Assembly: GCF_024323335.1 (NCBI RefSeq)
Contig: NC_066585.1
Span: forward strand, 78,815,609 to 78,879,608
Direction: 5' to 3'
DNA length: 64,000 bases
Origin: Lathyrus oleraceus
Taxonomy: Eukaryota > Streptophyta > Magnoliopsida > Fabales > Fabaceae
Positions 54,131 to 64,000 of the stretch are shown here, piece by piece. A program made the position numbers and the translations under genes. The notes beneath the pieces were generated by a model. That model ran no database searches and was not told where the DNA came from. It was given only the letters and a program-made list of their open reading frames with translations. How positions within the stretch are numbered: position 1 is the stretch's first letter; each line of letters opens with the position of its first letter.

Positions 54131-56079
54131 CCTAACACACACAAAAAGGTTATCAAACAGACAAACTAATAGGGAGTCTGAAACTCGAGCCTAATAGCCG
54201 TCAAGCAAATACACACAAAAAAGAAAAGGTTGCCCGGAGAGATCTCGCACGATCTCCTGCCTACGTACCTCATCTGGTATAAGGATCAGGGTGACGTAGT
54301 TCCCCTTAACAGGGGAGAAACTTTCTCCTAACCAGAGACCAGGAAATAACACACTAAAAGGGAGACTGACTCGAGCCTAATAGTTGTCATGCAATCCACA
54401 ATAGTCCTAGGTTGAGGTATCTGAATCAAAATCTAACTCGCACAGGCAGCAAGTCAATCACACAACAAGTAAGCAACACAGGTGAACAGGTATCACACGC
54501 TATATGCAAACAAGTGGCTCATACAAGGCTGGGCTTTAGTCAAGGGGTCATATCAACCTCGACAAACAAGCCAACTGGAAAAGGTGTCTGAGGCTCTTAA
54601 CCACTGACATTGACCGTCAGGGTGAGCAGATGAAAAGGGAGATGAGGGTTAGACCTCACAGCTCTTAACCCGGGCCTGGGTGAGCTTCAATCAATGAAAA
54701 CGTGGGGGTCCAGAATGTGGGACCCTATTCCACATGACTGACTCTACATACAAGATTTTGGGTGTTTATTCAAAATGCATAAGCACGTAGTGCGAGCAAG
54801 ATGAAAGACTCAACTGAATAGTAGGGGATTGATTGCAAATCCCTTCTATCTCCCAATGCCTCTTCACTTAGGAGGTCTTTACATGTAACCATGCCTCATT
54901 GAGGTCTTTAGCACAAAATTAAACAATCAAGAACATGGCCTCTTAAGGAGGGCTTCAGACAGGTGCCTGCCAAAGATAGCAGGTCTTCCAGACTACATGG
55001 AGTTCAAGAGATTACCTAAGTGGTATGCCAACCACAAGCAAAGCAAAGCAACTCAAAAAATGAGTTAAAGCAGCTAAAGTACCTGTAAGAAAAGCTAAAC
55101 CATCAGTATTCTATTCAGACAAACAACCAACAGTTAACAGATAACAACAGACAGACAATCCCAATATGTACAACATGTAAGCCATAAGAGGCAAACACTC
55201 AAGTGATTCACCAAAGGACCTACAAAATAACCAAAGGTTAGCAAACATAGCAAATAGCCAAGCTCAAATGATGAGGCAACATCAATCATGGAGATGAATG
55301 CTTGAATCTGAAATTCAAAGCTCAAATGTGAGTACAAACCCCTAGGGCAAAGCCTAGGGTCAAAGGTGAATCAAAAAGTCAAAACAGAACTTGATATTCA
55401 ACAAGAAGCATCTATAATCAAGCAAGAACATGTCCTAAAAAGGACCAAGTCAAAATCATCAAGAAAAGTCATTAATTGCACAAGATAAGGCAAAAGGTAC
55501 ACAAAGTGATCACAATTGGACATGAAGAATCAAAATTCCAAATTAAAACAGAAATGAATCAAACAATTCTGGAAATTTTTATGTGCACCCAACATGTCAA
55601 ATATAATCATCATGCCAAAAATCAGAATCCACAGAACTCAATTGACCTAGAAATGAAAATGCACAAGTAGGACATCAAATTGTGTGACACACATTGTCAC
55701 ACCATACAATCATGTGCATAAAACAGAAATGAAAAATGAGAAAAATACACAACCAAGCCTCAAAAATCAATCAACATATTGGGAATCATCACACCAAATT
55801 TCAAATCAATTAGAGAATTATTGAGCATTTCACATTAGAAAGAATGAAACATGTCACATTTTGCATCATGATCAAATAACAATTCACCAGTAAAAATCCG
55901 TAAATGATAAAATCATGCAAATCACATGATAAAGTACTAGACATGTCAAGGATCATGTAGAAAAAAATTGGGAATTAATTGGATTCATTTTCAATTTGAT
56001 ATGAATTTTCAAAGTTGGCATGAAATAATGAAATAAAAATTGAAAACATGAAAGTAATATGGAAATGAATTGGAAATGG

Positions 56080-56330
56080 AAATGCTATCAGCAGGATTCG
56101 AACCCTGTAGGCGTCAAAACGCACCGTTTATTTTAATGAAAGAAAATGGATTTTAAAAATGCTTGGCATGGGAATCGAAGGGAGGGAGTGTTTCATCAAA
56201 ACGCTGTAGTTTTGCTTGGCCAGGGAAATTAAATGGATTTTGTGAAGCGCTCCCGCCTGGAATCGAACCAGGGACGCAAAACCTATGGGCGCTTCTACAG
56301 TACCTTGCCATGCGCTGAACCAGAGGAAGC
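56080..56330 (-). other. tRNA-like T-arm / pol III B-box motifs in the Ogre LTR
   Basis: On the minus strand, CCTGGTTCGATTCCAGG (about 56253-56269) is a perfect 5-bp stem with a 7-base loop and an exact B box GGTTCGATTCC. It is followed by CGGGAGC, and GCTTCC lies about 80 bases upstream as a weak acceptor partner. A second, CAGGGTTCGAATCCTG, lies near 56092-56107, and a degenerate third (TTCGATTCCC) near 56170. No complete cloverleaf with anticodon arm could be drawn, so I do not call a tRNA gene. Confidence 0.5.
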
Positions 56331-58285
56331 CCTAGCATGCATGCACGACGGCGGTTATGGTGGTTTCCACCGTCTTCTTCATGAAGACGGTGGTGCTACA
56401 GTACCAGTCAAATTTTTTTTCCAGATTTTTGCAAATTTTATATGGTTTGAAAGCTTAGCTCGCGAGGAGTACAAATCGAGTATTAATTTGGACAAATTCT
56501 CAATGACTCGAGAGAATCGAAGGAAAACACATATGCATGTCAAACTTTAAACTCACATATCTCATGCAATATTCATCCGTTTTTTATGAAATTTAGATCA
56601 GAATGATCAGCAAGAAAAGATGTATCTAATCATGTCCATAAAATTGAGAATTAAGAGACTCGAAATTGGACCAACCTGGAATGGCAGTGATCAAAACAGT
56701 GAGTTCAAGGCCTCCAAAGTGTGTGAATCCACTCCTTAACTCTTGCTATGAAGCTTTGTGAATGAATTGAGGCTTGGAGATGCTTGGGTCTAGCTCAATT
56801 TGCACTTGCCATTGATGTGTTCATATGCTTGACATGCTTCAAACCTTGCTCAAATTCCACAAAAAATGGATGAATCATGCTCCAAATGTCATGAGGATGA
56901 TGGATCTATCAAGAAAATGTGTGGTTGTGTGGAGAAAATTTGAATTTGAGATGAGAGAAATTTTGGAGGGAAAATGAGATCTAGATCTAGAATTTGAGAT
57001 TATGAACAATTCTGTTAGGGTTTGCCTTATATATGCTCTACTAATCACATCCAAATCACAATTAGTCATGAGTTAATTAGGATTAGGCAAAAATAAGGTG
57101 TATGACAAACTTTGGAAAATTGGTGGTGCCATGCAAATGTACACGTGAACAGTAGCAAATGGATGACCAAACTCACTTAAAATCACTTCATGCACATGTT
57201 GTCAATGGTATTTTGTTCCCATGATGCACCAAATTCAAATTTGCAAATTTTCCTCCAAAATGGCCATGAATGGGCAAATGATTATATGATGAAATTTCAT
57301 GCAATGCCATGAATGATTTGGAAAATATATGTCATGAGGAGCAAAGTGCAAAAAGAGGCACTCAATTTGGAGTTTTGGTTCAAAAGTTATGGCATTTTGA
57401 AGTTCCATGCACACTTGGCAATGATTTGATCACATCTCCTCAACCATTCATCAGATGCTCATGATCTTAGACTTTTTGGAAATGGGGGAGAAAGATCTTC
57501 AACTTTCCTGTTGGACAAAAATTCATTTGAAGTTTCTTTGATGATGTAAAATCAAGTTGAATTTGAACCAAAATCTTTCCATTTTTGGAAACTTTCAATT
57601 ACAGGTCACTTTCCTTTTTGGGAAACTTTTGATCTGACCTCAAATTCTTCAAGATAAGTGTTTGTAATGACAAATGAACCTCTTTGGGACATGAATGAAA
57701 TGTCTCAAACCATTTCTCCTCCTCCTAGCCCTCAGTTGACTTTCTGTTGACTTTTATGGGCCCCAGATGACTTGGCAATGCACAGATGACTTTGAGCCTC
57801 TAACACTTGGCCAACTTGCTTCAAAATGAACCTTGGCTCATATAAGCTCAATAAAATGACCATGTGATCCCCCTCTCCATAGAATACCTCATCTCCTTGA
57901 AAAACACTAATTGGAAGAATGGCACTGATTAGGGTTGACCAAAGGTCAAAACCCTAATCCCAAGGAACCTGAGCATGAATTCTGAAACCTCTGATAAGGA
58001 CATGACCATGATGATAATGATGTATCCTTGCAACCAAGATAATGCTCAACCTCCTTGAAGAACCAAGAAAACCCTAATTGAAGCACAAACCCTCAGATGG
58101 CTAGTGATCAATCCATGAGACCCTCAGTCTTGAACCGCTTCACTTCTCCTTCTCTGAAAAGACTTTGGAGGATAACTTCATTATTTCACATGATATGCAA
58201 TATGAAAATGCCTAATGTCCTAAAGAATGAAATGTAATATGCTAAACTAGTCCCAAGAAGAGGAGGCAAATTTTGAGGTGTTACA

Positions 58286-58296
58286 ACTGCCCCTAT
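58286..58296 (-). other. Polypurine tract of the Ogre-like element
   Basis: ATAGGGGCAGT on the element strand directly precedes the LTR start TGTAACACC. Confidence 0.7.
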
Positions 58297-58424
58297 TCAA
58301 TCCACTGTGAACCTGTCGATATGAACAACCTCGACTTTCAGATGATCAGGGTGAAGAGTGATTGAATACCAAGAACAGACGAACAATTTGCGCTCCGCTG
58401 GGGATTATTATTATATTTTTTTGC

Positions 58425-59030
58425 TTTTCTTGAACCCCACAACCTTTGGAAATTTTTTCTTTTTCTTGAACCCCAGTACTTCTTTGATTGATTTTTTTTT
58501 CTTTTTCTTGGACCCCGAACAATTATTTTCGCGCGTATGATCCCTGATCACCGCATTTGAACCCCGACAACTTCATAACACTCCTGTTTGCCAAACAATG
58601 AACCCCGATCTCCATTTGAACCCCAGTCGCCTGACGATAACCCATAATCGCCATTGTGAACCCCATTCTCCAGAAAACACCACGTGTCTCCCTTTCTCCA
58701 TTTGAACCCCGCTCTCCAGAAAATGCCCAGCACTTCCTTCTATCCATTTGAATCCTGTTCTCCATTTTCTTGTGATAATTCCGCTGGCAACGCCGGAAAT
58801 AACACCAAACACCACTCTGATGGCGACATATCAGAGGGTACACCTTCACGAAAGGAAGGTAACATGTGCATTTCTTCCTCAGAAGATACCCATAACGACT
58901 TCTGTTGGCCTCGCCAAAGTCTAAGGTGACACATGATCAGAAGACAATCCTGAGGACCTCATCCCGGATACAGTCTTCAACTCTAATCTCCATTTGAACC
59001 CCGTTCTCCAGAAAATGCCGCAACACTTCC
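58425..59030. repeat. Irregular GAACCCCG repeats in the Ogre 3' region
   Basis: TGAACCCC followed by G or A recurs about ten times between 58430 and 59005, often inside CCATTTGAACCCCG..CTCC. Spacing is irregular (15-60 bp). It forms the distal part of the untranslated zone between pol and the LTR. Confidence 0.8.
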
Positions 59031-59169
59031 TTTTTTCCATTTGAATCTCGATTTTCGCGCTGATCGCGTAACGTTCTCTGATTTTCATTTCCATCTCCGC
59101 CCGACGGAAAATTTTCCTCCAATATCGCGCTATTGGGGAACATTGTTGATCTGACGTCATGATGCTAAA

Positions 59170-59525
59170 CTCCTAAGAGTAACATCTTCACCATCCGGCG
59201 AAACCAATTCTCAAGCGGTAACCACGACTTGAGTAACATCTTCCAACTTCCATCTCGCACGACAGAAATCTTCTCCAGTATCGCACTACTGGAGAACATC
59301 GTTAACCCAAAATCACGATGCTAAACTCCTCAGAGTAACATCTTCACCATCCGGTGAAACCAACTCTCAAGCGGTAACCACGGCTCGAGACTAACTGATG
59401 CTCGTAATGCTGATGCTGATCTTCCAACTAGCGAAACCACTTCTTAAACGGTAACCACGGCTTGAGTAGCACCTTCACCAACCGGCAAAACCAAATCTCA
59501 AACGGTAACCACGACTTGAGACTAG
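59170..59525. repeat. Repeats of about 50 bp (CTCAAGCGGTAACCACG family)
   Basis: TCTCAAGCGGTAACCACG or a one-base variant, usually preceded by CACCATCCGGCGAAACCAA-type sequence, occurs at about 59209, 59369, 59446 and 59491, interspersed with two longer copies of ATGCTAAACTCC. No coding sense. Confidence 0.8.
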
Positions 59526-59654
59526 CTTATGCTTGCAATGATGATGCATGATTTTTTTTTAGCGTAATGCTCCATAACCATGGAAATGCTACGCAATTAA
59601 CTATGCAATATGCTATGCTTCTCTAAATGATGAATGCATAAAAAATATCCCCCT

Positions 59655-59990
59655 CAAGGGACTCTTCTGGGGAGCTCGAGGCACTCTGCTGAGGAACTTG
59701 ATAACACTCCAACCTCCACCCTGCTGGGGAATAGCACTGCTACTGGGGAAAAGACAACCTCACCAGGGATGACCTCCACTGAACCCGATCCACTTGGGGA
59801 CTTCGCTGGGGAAACAGCTACCAACGCACTCTGCGGGGAAAACAACAATCTCCGACTTGCTGGGGAACTAACAAGCTCCAACATGCTAGGGGAAACAACA
59901 ACCTTCAGACCTGGCTGCCGAGGAAACACCGATCTCGAACCCGCTGGGGAGATAACAATCCCGACTCCGCTTGGGGAAATAAGGAAAGCC
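59655..59990. repeat. CTGGGGA-phased degenerate repeats
   Basis: GCTGGGGA, ACTGGGGA or similar recurs every 20-45 bp, ten or more times. One plus-strand frame stays open for 143 residues, but this follows from the repeat composition and is not taken as a gene. Confidence 0.75.
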
Positions 59991-61054
59991 TGGCACAGAA
60001 CACCCGTCGACTCGTCGATCCCTGGTATTCAACAACTAAATCCAGTGTCAGCTTTCCAGTTTTGAGAGCTCCCAGACTCGTCTGGACTTTTCTGATTCAT
60101 CACCTTGTATTCTCGACTTCTCCGTACTCTACGGAGATCGAACTCCCTGGATTCATACAAACTTTCCAGTCCTTAGACTTTGAAGAGTCTTCTTGATTAG
60201 TCCTCCAGGATCGTCGCACGTCTCTCGCCGTCTTTTCACCATTCTTCAATCCCTTGTCCCTGACTGGACTCCACGGGGATCTATTGTCAAAAAGCTTCAC
60301 ATCACAACCTGCAAGTGAGTGAAAATATCTAACAGCACCTGCAAAAGAGATCGTTAGATAAAAACGTGCCCCAGGCGTGCCAAAGTTTCAACACCTGAGT
60401 CACTCAACCTTCCGAATAAGATTTCAGGTTTTCAATCTTATGAACACGCATTGGAAGGGATCTCCATGTTTCAATATGCAAAGATTCTTATCAAAATAAA
60501 CGAATGTTTTTGCAATCAAAGCGGTAATGAAAACAAAAACAAAATTATTTGACTGAATATGCATTTTATTGATTGAAAAAAGGTGGCTCAAAACCGAGCA
60601 ATACACAGGAAGCAATCCCTGAAAAGAGGTAATTACGCATAAAAGGAAAATCTATCCTAATGGCAATGTGAACCTGCGATCTCATCGAGTTCCAACTCGG
60701 TTACACCCCATATGTCCTCAGACTCTCCGCACTTTCTGCCTTCTGAACAAGACGCTTCCGACCGATCCCTACCGGGGATTACCCACGTGTCTTAACCAAA
60801 ACACAAACGATCATGCTAGACGCAGTTGTTCGTTTCAATCCCTCTTTTGCCTGGACCACCCTTGCGGGTTTTCAGTCCACCGGGATACCCTTTTTTGCCC
60901 AAGCCGCCCTTGTGGGGTTTTCGACTTGCCGGGTGTATAGTTTTTTTTCCTTTTTATCCCTAATTTTTGCCCGAACCTTTTTTCATTTTTTTCGGTTCGC
61001 CGGCATGCCCATTCTTGCCTGGACTATTTTATTCTTTTTCGTCCATCGGGTCTC
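59991..61054 (-). other. Remaining untranslated 3' region of the Ogre-like element
   Basis: No gene seen. Near 60840-61050 there are four rough repeats of a TTGCC...CGGGT-type pyrimidine-rich segment, close to the end of pol. Confidence 0.5.
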
Positions 61055-64000
61055 TTATACGAAGTATTTTTTAACTGCGTCCGCATTCACAGGAGATGGA
61101 AAATCCTCGCCATCCATGGTCGTCAACAACAAGGCTCCGCCAGAGAAAACCTTCTTGACCACGAATGGACCTTCATAATTGGGTGTCCACTTGCCCCTAC
61201 AATCGTTTTGAGGAGGAATGATCCTTTTCAACACCATATCTCCTACGTGATATACCCGAGGTCGCACCTTTCGGTCAAAAGCACGCTTCATCCGTTGCTG
61301 GTACAACTGCCCATGACAAATGGCCGCCAACCTCTTTTCCTCAATCAGGCTCAACTCTTCGTAACGAGTCCTTACCCATTCAGCCTCTTGCAATTTCACG
61401 TCCATCAGGACTCTCAGAGACGGGATTTGAACCTCAACTGGCAACACGACTTCCATTCCATACACAAGCGAGAAAGGCGTTGCCCCAGTAGATGTACGCA
61501 CCGAGATTCGATACCCATGCAATGCAAACGGCAACATCTCATGCCAATCTTTATAGGTCACGACCATTTTCTGCACAATCTTCTTAATATTCTTATTAGC
61601 TGCCTCGACCGCCCCATTCATCTTCGGACGATAAGGAGAAGAATTGTGATGCTCTATCTTGAACTATCGACACAACTCTGCCATCATTTTATTGTTCAAA
61701 TTAGAACCATTATCAGTAATGATTCTTTCAGGAACCCCATATCTGCAAATGATGTCTCTCTTGAGGAATCTGGCCACGACCTGCTTCGTCACAATCGCAT
61801 AAGAGGCTGCTTCCACCCACTTGGTGAAGTAATCGATAGCCACTAATATGAACCGGTGCCCATTCGAAGCCGTAGGCTCAATCTTCCCGATCATATCAAT
61901 GCCCCACATAGCAAACGGCCACGGAGACGACATTAAACTCAACGGATTAGGAGGCACGTGCACCTTGTCAGCATAAATCTGGCATTTATGACACTTCCGC
62001 ACGAAATTAAAACATTGGGCCTCCATTGTCATCCAATAATAACCAACCCTCAACAATTTCTTCACCATTGCATTCCCACTGGCATGGGTACCGAATGACC
62101 CCTCGTGTACTTCTTTCATCAATTGGCTTGCTTCTTTGTCATCAACACATCTGAGCAAAACCCAATCGAAATTCCGCTTGTACAAAACCCCATCTTTGTT
62201 CAGATAGAACACCATGGCCAACCTCCGCAGAGTCTTTCGGTCCTTCTTGGATGCTCCCTCAGGATATTCTTGGGTTTCCAGATAGCGCTTGATATCGTAA
62301 TACCATGGCTTCTCATCATCAGGCGCTGTGTCAACAGCAAACACATAACCCAGTCTATCCAGACGTCCCACCTCAACACTGGGGAACTGATTCCACCACT
62401 GCACCTTAATCAAGGCAGCCGGAGTAGCCAAAGCATCCGCTAACGGATTCTCTTCTCTAGGCACATGATGTAATTCCACCTTGGTGAAAAACGTCAACAA
62501 TCTCCTCGTATAATCCCGGTATGGAATCAAATGAGATTGATGCGTATACCATTTTCCGTTAACCTGATTCACAACCAAAGCTGAATCCCCATATATAACA
62601 AGGCTCTTGATCCGCAAGTCAATCGCCTCTTCAATCCCCAGGATACAAGCTTCGTATTCAGCCACGTTGTTGGTGCACTCAAATGTTAGTCGGGCAGCAA
62701 AAGGAATGTGGGATCCTTTCGGCGTAACCAAAACAACACCAACTCCACTACCATTCACGTTAACGACCCCATCAAACATCAGAATCCATTCGGATTCAGG
62801 GTCGGGCCCCTCCTCCGGGATAGGTTCCTCACAATCTTTCGATTTGAGAAACATGATGTCCTCATTAGGGAACTCAAACTTCATCGGTTGATAATCCTCA
62901 ATGGGTTGCTGGGCGAGGTAATCAGACAATACACTCCCCTTGATTGCCTTCTGAGAGGTATACTGGATATCATATTCAGTCAAAATCATTTGCCACCTCG
63001 CAACCCGTCCGGTCAATGCTGGCTTCTCAAAAATATACTTGATCGGATCCATCTTGGAAATCAATAAAGTGGTATGAACCAGCATATACTGTCTCAGTCG
63101 GCGAGCAGCCCATACCGAAGCGCAATAAGTTTTCTCGAGCAGTGAATATCTTGTTTCACAGTCGGTAAACTTTTTGCTAAGGTAGTAAATCGCATGCTCT
63201 TTTCGACCAGACTCGTCATGCTGCCCCAGTACACACCCCATAGACCCCTCAAGGACCGTCAAGTACAGAATTAACGGTCGTCCCTCCACAGGAGGCATCA
63301 GAATCGGAGGCTCCTGCAAATATTCTTTTATCTTTTCAAATGCCGTTTGGCAATCATTATTCCACCTGACCATTTGATCTTTTCTCAACAACTTGAATAT
63401 AGGTTCGCACGTGGCTGTTAGATGAGATATGAACCGTGAAATGTAGTTCAATCTACCTAAGAAACCACGAACCTCCTTTTCTGTTCTCGGTTCAGGCATT
63501 TCTCGTATTGCTTTTACTTTAGCAGGATCAACCTCGATTCCTCTTTTGCTCACAATAAACCCCAGCAATTTACCGGACTGCACTCCGAAAGTGCACTTGT
63601 TCGGATTCAACCTCAGTCTGAATTGTCTCAGCCGGTCAAACAACTTGGCCAGATCTACCAAATTCCCCTCTTCTGTTTGGGACTTTGCTATCATGTCATC
63701 AACATAGCATTCGATTTTATGATGAATCATATCATGAAACAAAGTCACCATAGCCCTCTGATAGGTTGCACCGGCGTTCTTGAGACCGAATGGCATCACC
63801 TTATAGAAGAAAGTGCCCCACGGTGTGATGAACGTTGTTTTCTCCATATCATCTGGTGACATTTTGATTTGATTATAGCCAGAAAAGTCATCCATGAAGG
63901 AAAACACCGAGAATTGAGCTGTATTATCCACCAACACATCAATGTGAGGTAATGGAAAATCATCTTTCGGGCTAGCTCTGTTCAAATCTCGATAGTCCAC
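61055..64000 (-). pseudogene. pol: Ogre-like pol (RT, two RNase H domains, integrase), partial, one nonsense codon
   Basis: The frame enters from beyond the window at VDYRDLNRASPKDDFPLPHI. RT has the YVDD active site (CYVDDMIAK, about 100 residues in). A first RNase H follows, apparently degenerate (LYLTVLEGS where an acidic residue is expected). A second, archaeal-type RNase H has a complete D-E-D-D set in MFDGVVN, VAEYEACILG, IYGDSALV and NPLADALAT. Integrase shows H..H..C..C (HEGSFGTHASG to CHKCQIY), core MWGIDMIG and ITDNGSN, then NGAVEAANKNIKKI. A TAG at 61666-61664 sits in the integrase core, between the second Asp and the Glu. The frame is otherwise open through to 61055, so this single stop is the only visible break. 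Confidence 0.92.

Larger units (their letters stand above)
53286..58285 (-). repeat. Ogre-like 3' LTR, 5000 bp
   Basis: On the element strand it starts TGTAACACCTCAAAATTTGC (right edge 58285, next to the polypurine tract) and ends TTGCGACA (left edge 53286). The left edge is less sure. The copia reading could continue a few residues into it by chance, so the boundary might be off by up to about 30 bp. It contains a 57-58-bp tandem array, several CCTACGTA-type motifs near 53610-54285, and tRNA-like T-arm motifs near 56080-56275. No host gene lies inside. Confidence 0.82.
53286..64000 (-). mobile_element. Ogre-like (Tat lineage) Ty3/gypsy element, 3' part
   Basis: Reading leftward from the window edge: RT, first RNase H, second RNase H, integrase, a 2.8-kb repeat-rich untranslated stretch, polypurine tract, then a 5.0-kb LTR. 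The second RNase H domain and very long LTR are marks of the Tat/Ogre lineage. The element sits inside a copia gag. TTGGT at 53281-53285 would be one copy of its target-site duplication, but the other end is beyond 64000. The 5' LTR and gag are not in the window. Confidence 0.9.

Noticed and set aside
53663..54135. Repeat-encoded frames of about 100-140 residues in the Ogre LTR
   Set aside because: All three frames stay open because of the repeat unit; inside an LTR with no start context.
56233..56340. Complete tRNA gene on the minus strand
   Set aside because: T-arm and part of the acceptor are good, but D-arm and anticodon arm do not fold convincingly; kept only as a tRNA-like motif.
58523..59160. 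Overlapping antisense frames near the LTR/3' region of the Ogre element
   Set aside because: Arise from GGGGTTCA-type repeats read in several frames; no protein features.
59654..60065. Open frames of 91-143 residues on both strands in the Ogre 3' region
   Set aside because: They follow from CTGGGGA-type repeats and have no domain or splice context.

Overview
The window is plant nuclear DNA. Two spliced host genes with GT-AG introns sit in a thick nest of LTR retrotransposons. The retrotransposon mix is a Tat/Ogre-type Ty3/gypsy element with an LTR of about 5.0 kb, a SIRE/Maximus-type Ty1/copia element with an env-like ORF, and a Tekay/Del-type chromovirus. This suggests a papilionoid legume, most likely from the pea/vetch/clover/medic group. 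That is inference from TE types; no species marker is present.

Layout. 1-4545: decayed LINE and copia pieces, then the 5' five exons of a NOL9/Grc3/Clp1-like polynucleotide kinase gene on the minus strand, whose last exons are not in the window. 4788-6685: a 31-bp tandem repeat, the 5' end of a degraded copia element, and an LTR-like fragment. 6686-33468: one minus-strand chromovirus ('host element', about 8.5 kb when its insertions are subtracted). It is split by (a) a 15.07-kb plus-strand array of the same family with three LTRs and two internal regions (10120-25189, TSD CAGAA) and (b) a 3.24-kb CACTA element (27289-30524, TSD TTT) that carries exons of a Ulp1-like protease. 33469-37712: fragments of another gypsy-type element, a hairpin, and a MITE-like inverted repeat. 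37718-48050: a complete SIRE-like copia element (TSD TAAAT, LTRs of 1097 and 1096 bp) with a broken gag-pol and an env-like ORF, inserted in an older LTR-like sequence that ends at 48261. 48739-50990: the only complete host gene, an 8-exon zinc alcohol dehydrogenase with a probable mitochondrial presequence. 51865-53285: the 5' end of a second copia element. 53286-64000: the 3' part of an Ogre-like element (minus strand; LTR, repeat-rich 3' region, pol) inserted in that copia gag and running off the window.

How it fits together. The insertion order is readable: the host chromovirus landed in an older gypsy remnant; the CACTA element and the plus-strand chromovirus then landed in it. The plus-strand insertion exists as LTR-internal-LTR-internal-LTR inside a single target-site duplication. 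This is best explained by one insertion followed by unequal crossing-over between its LTRs. All five chromovirus LTRs carry a striking repeat, pairs of the 14-bp palindrome GTTAACCGGTTAAC set 21 bp apart and reiterated every 70-72 bp. It looks like a built-in regulatory array and is the most unusual signal I see. No bacterial operon, CRISPR array or complete RNA gene is present. All coordinates, splice sites and difference counts were read by eye.
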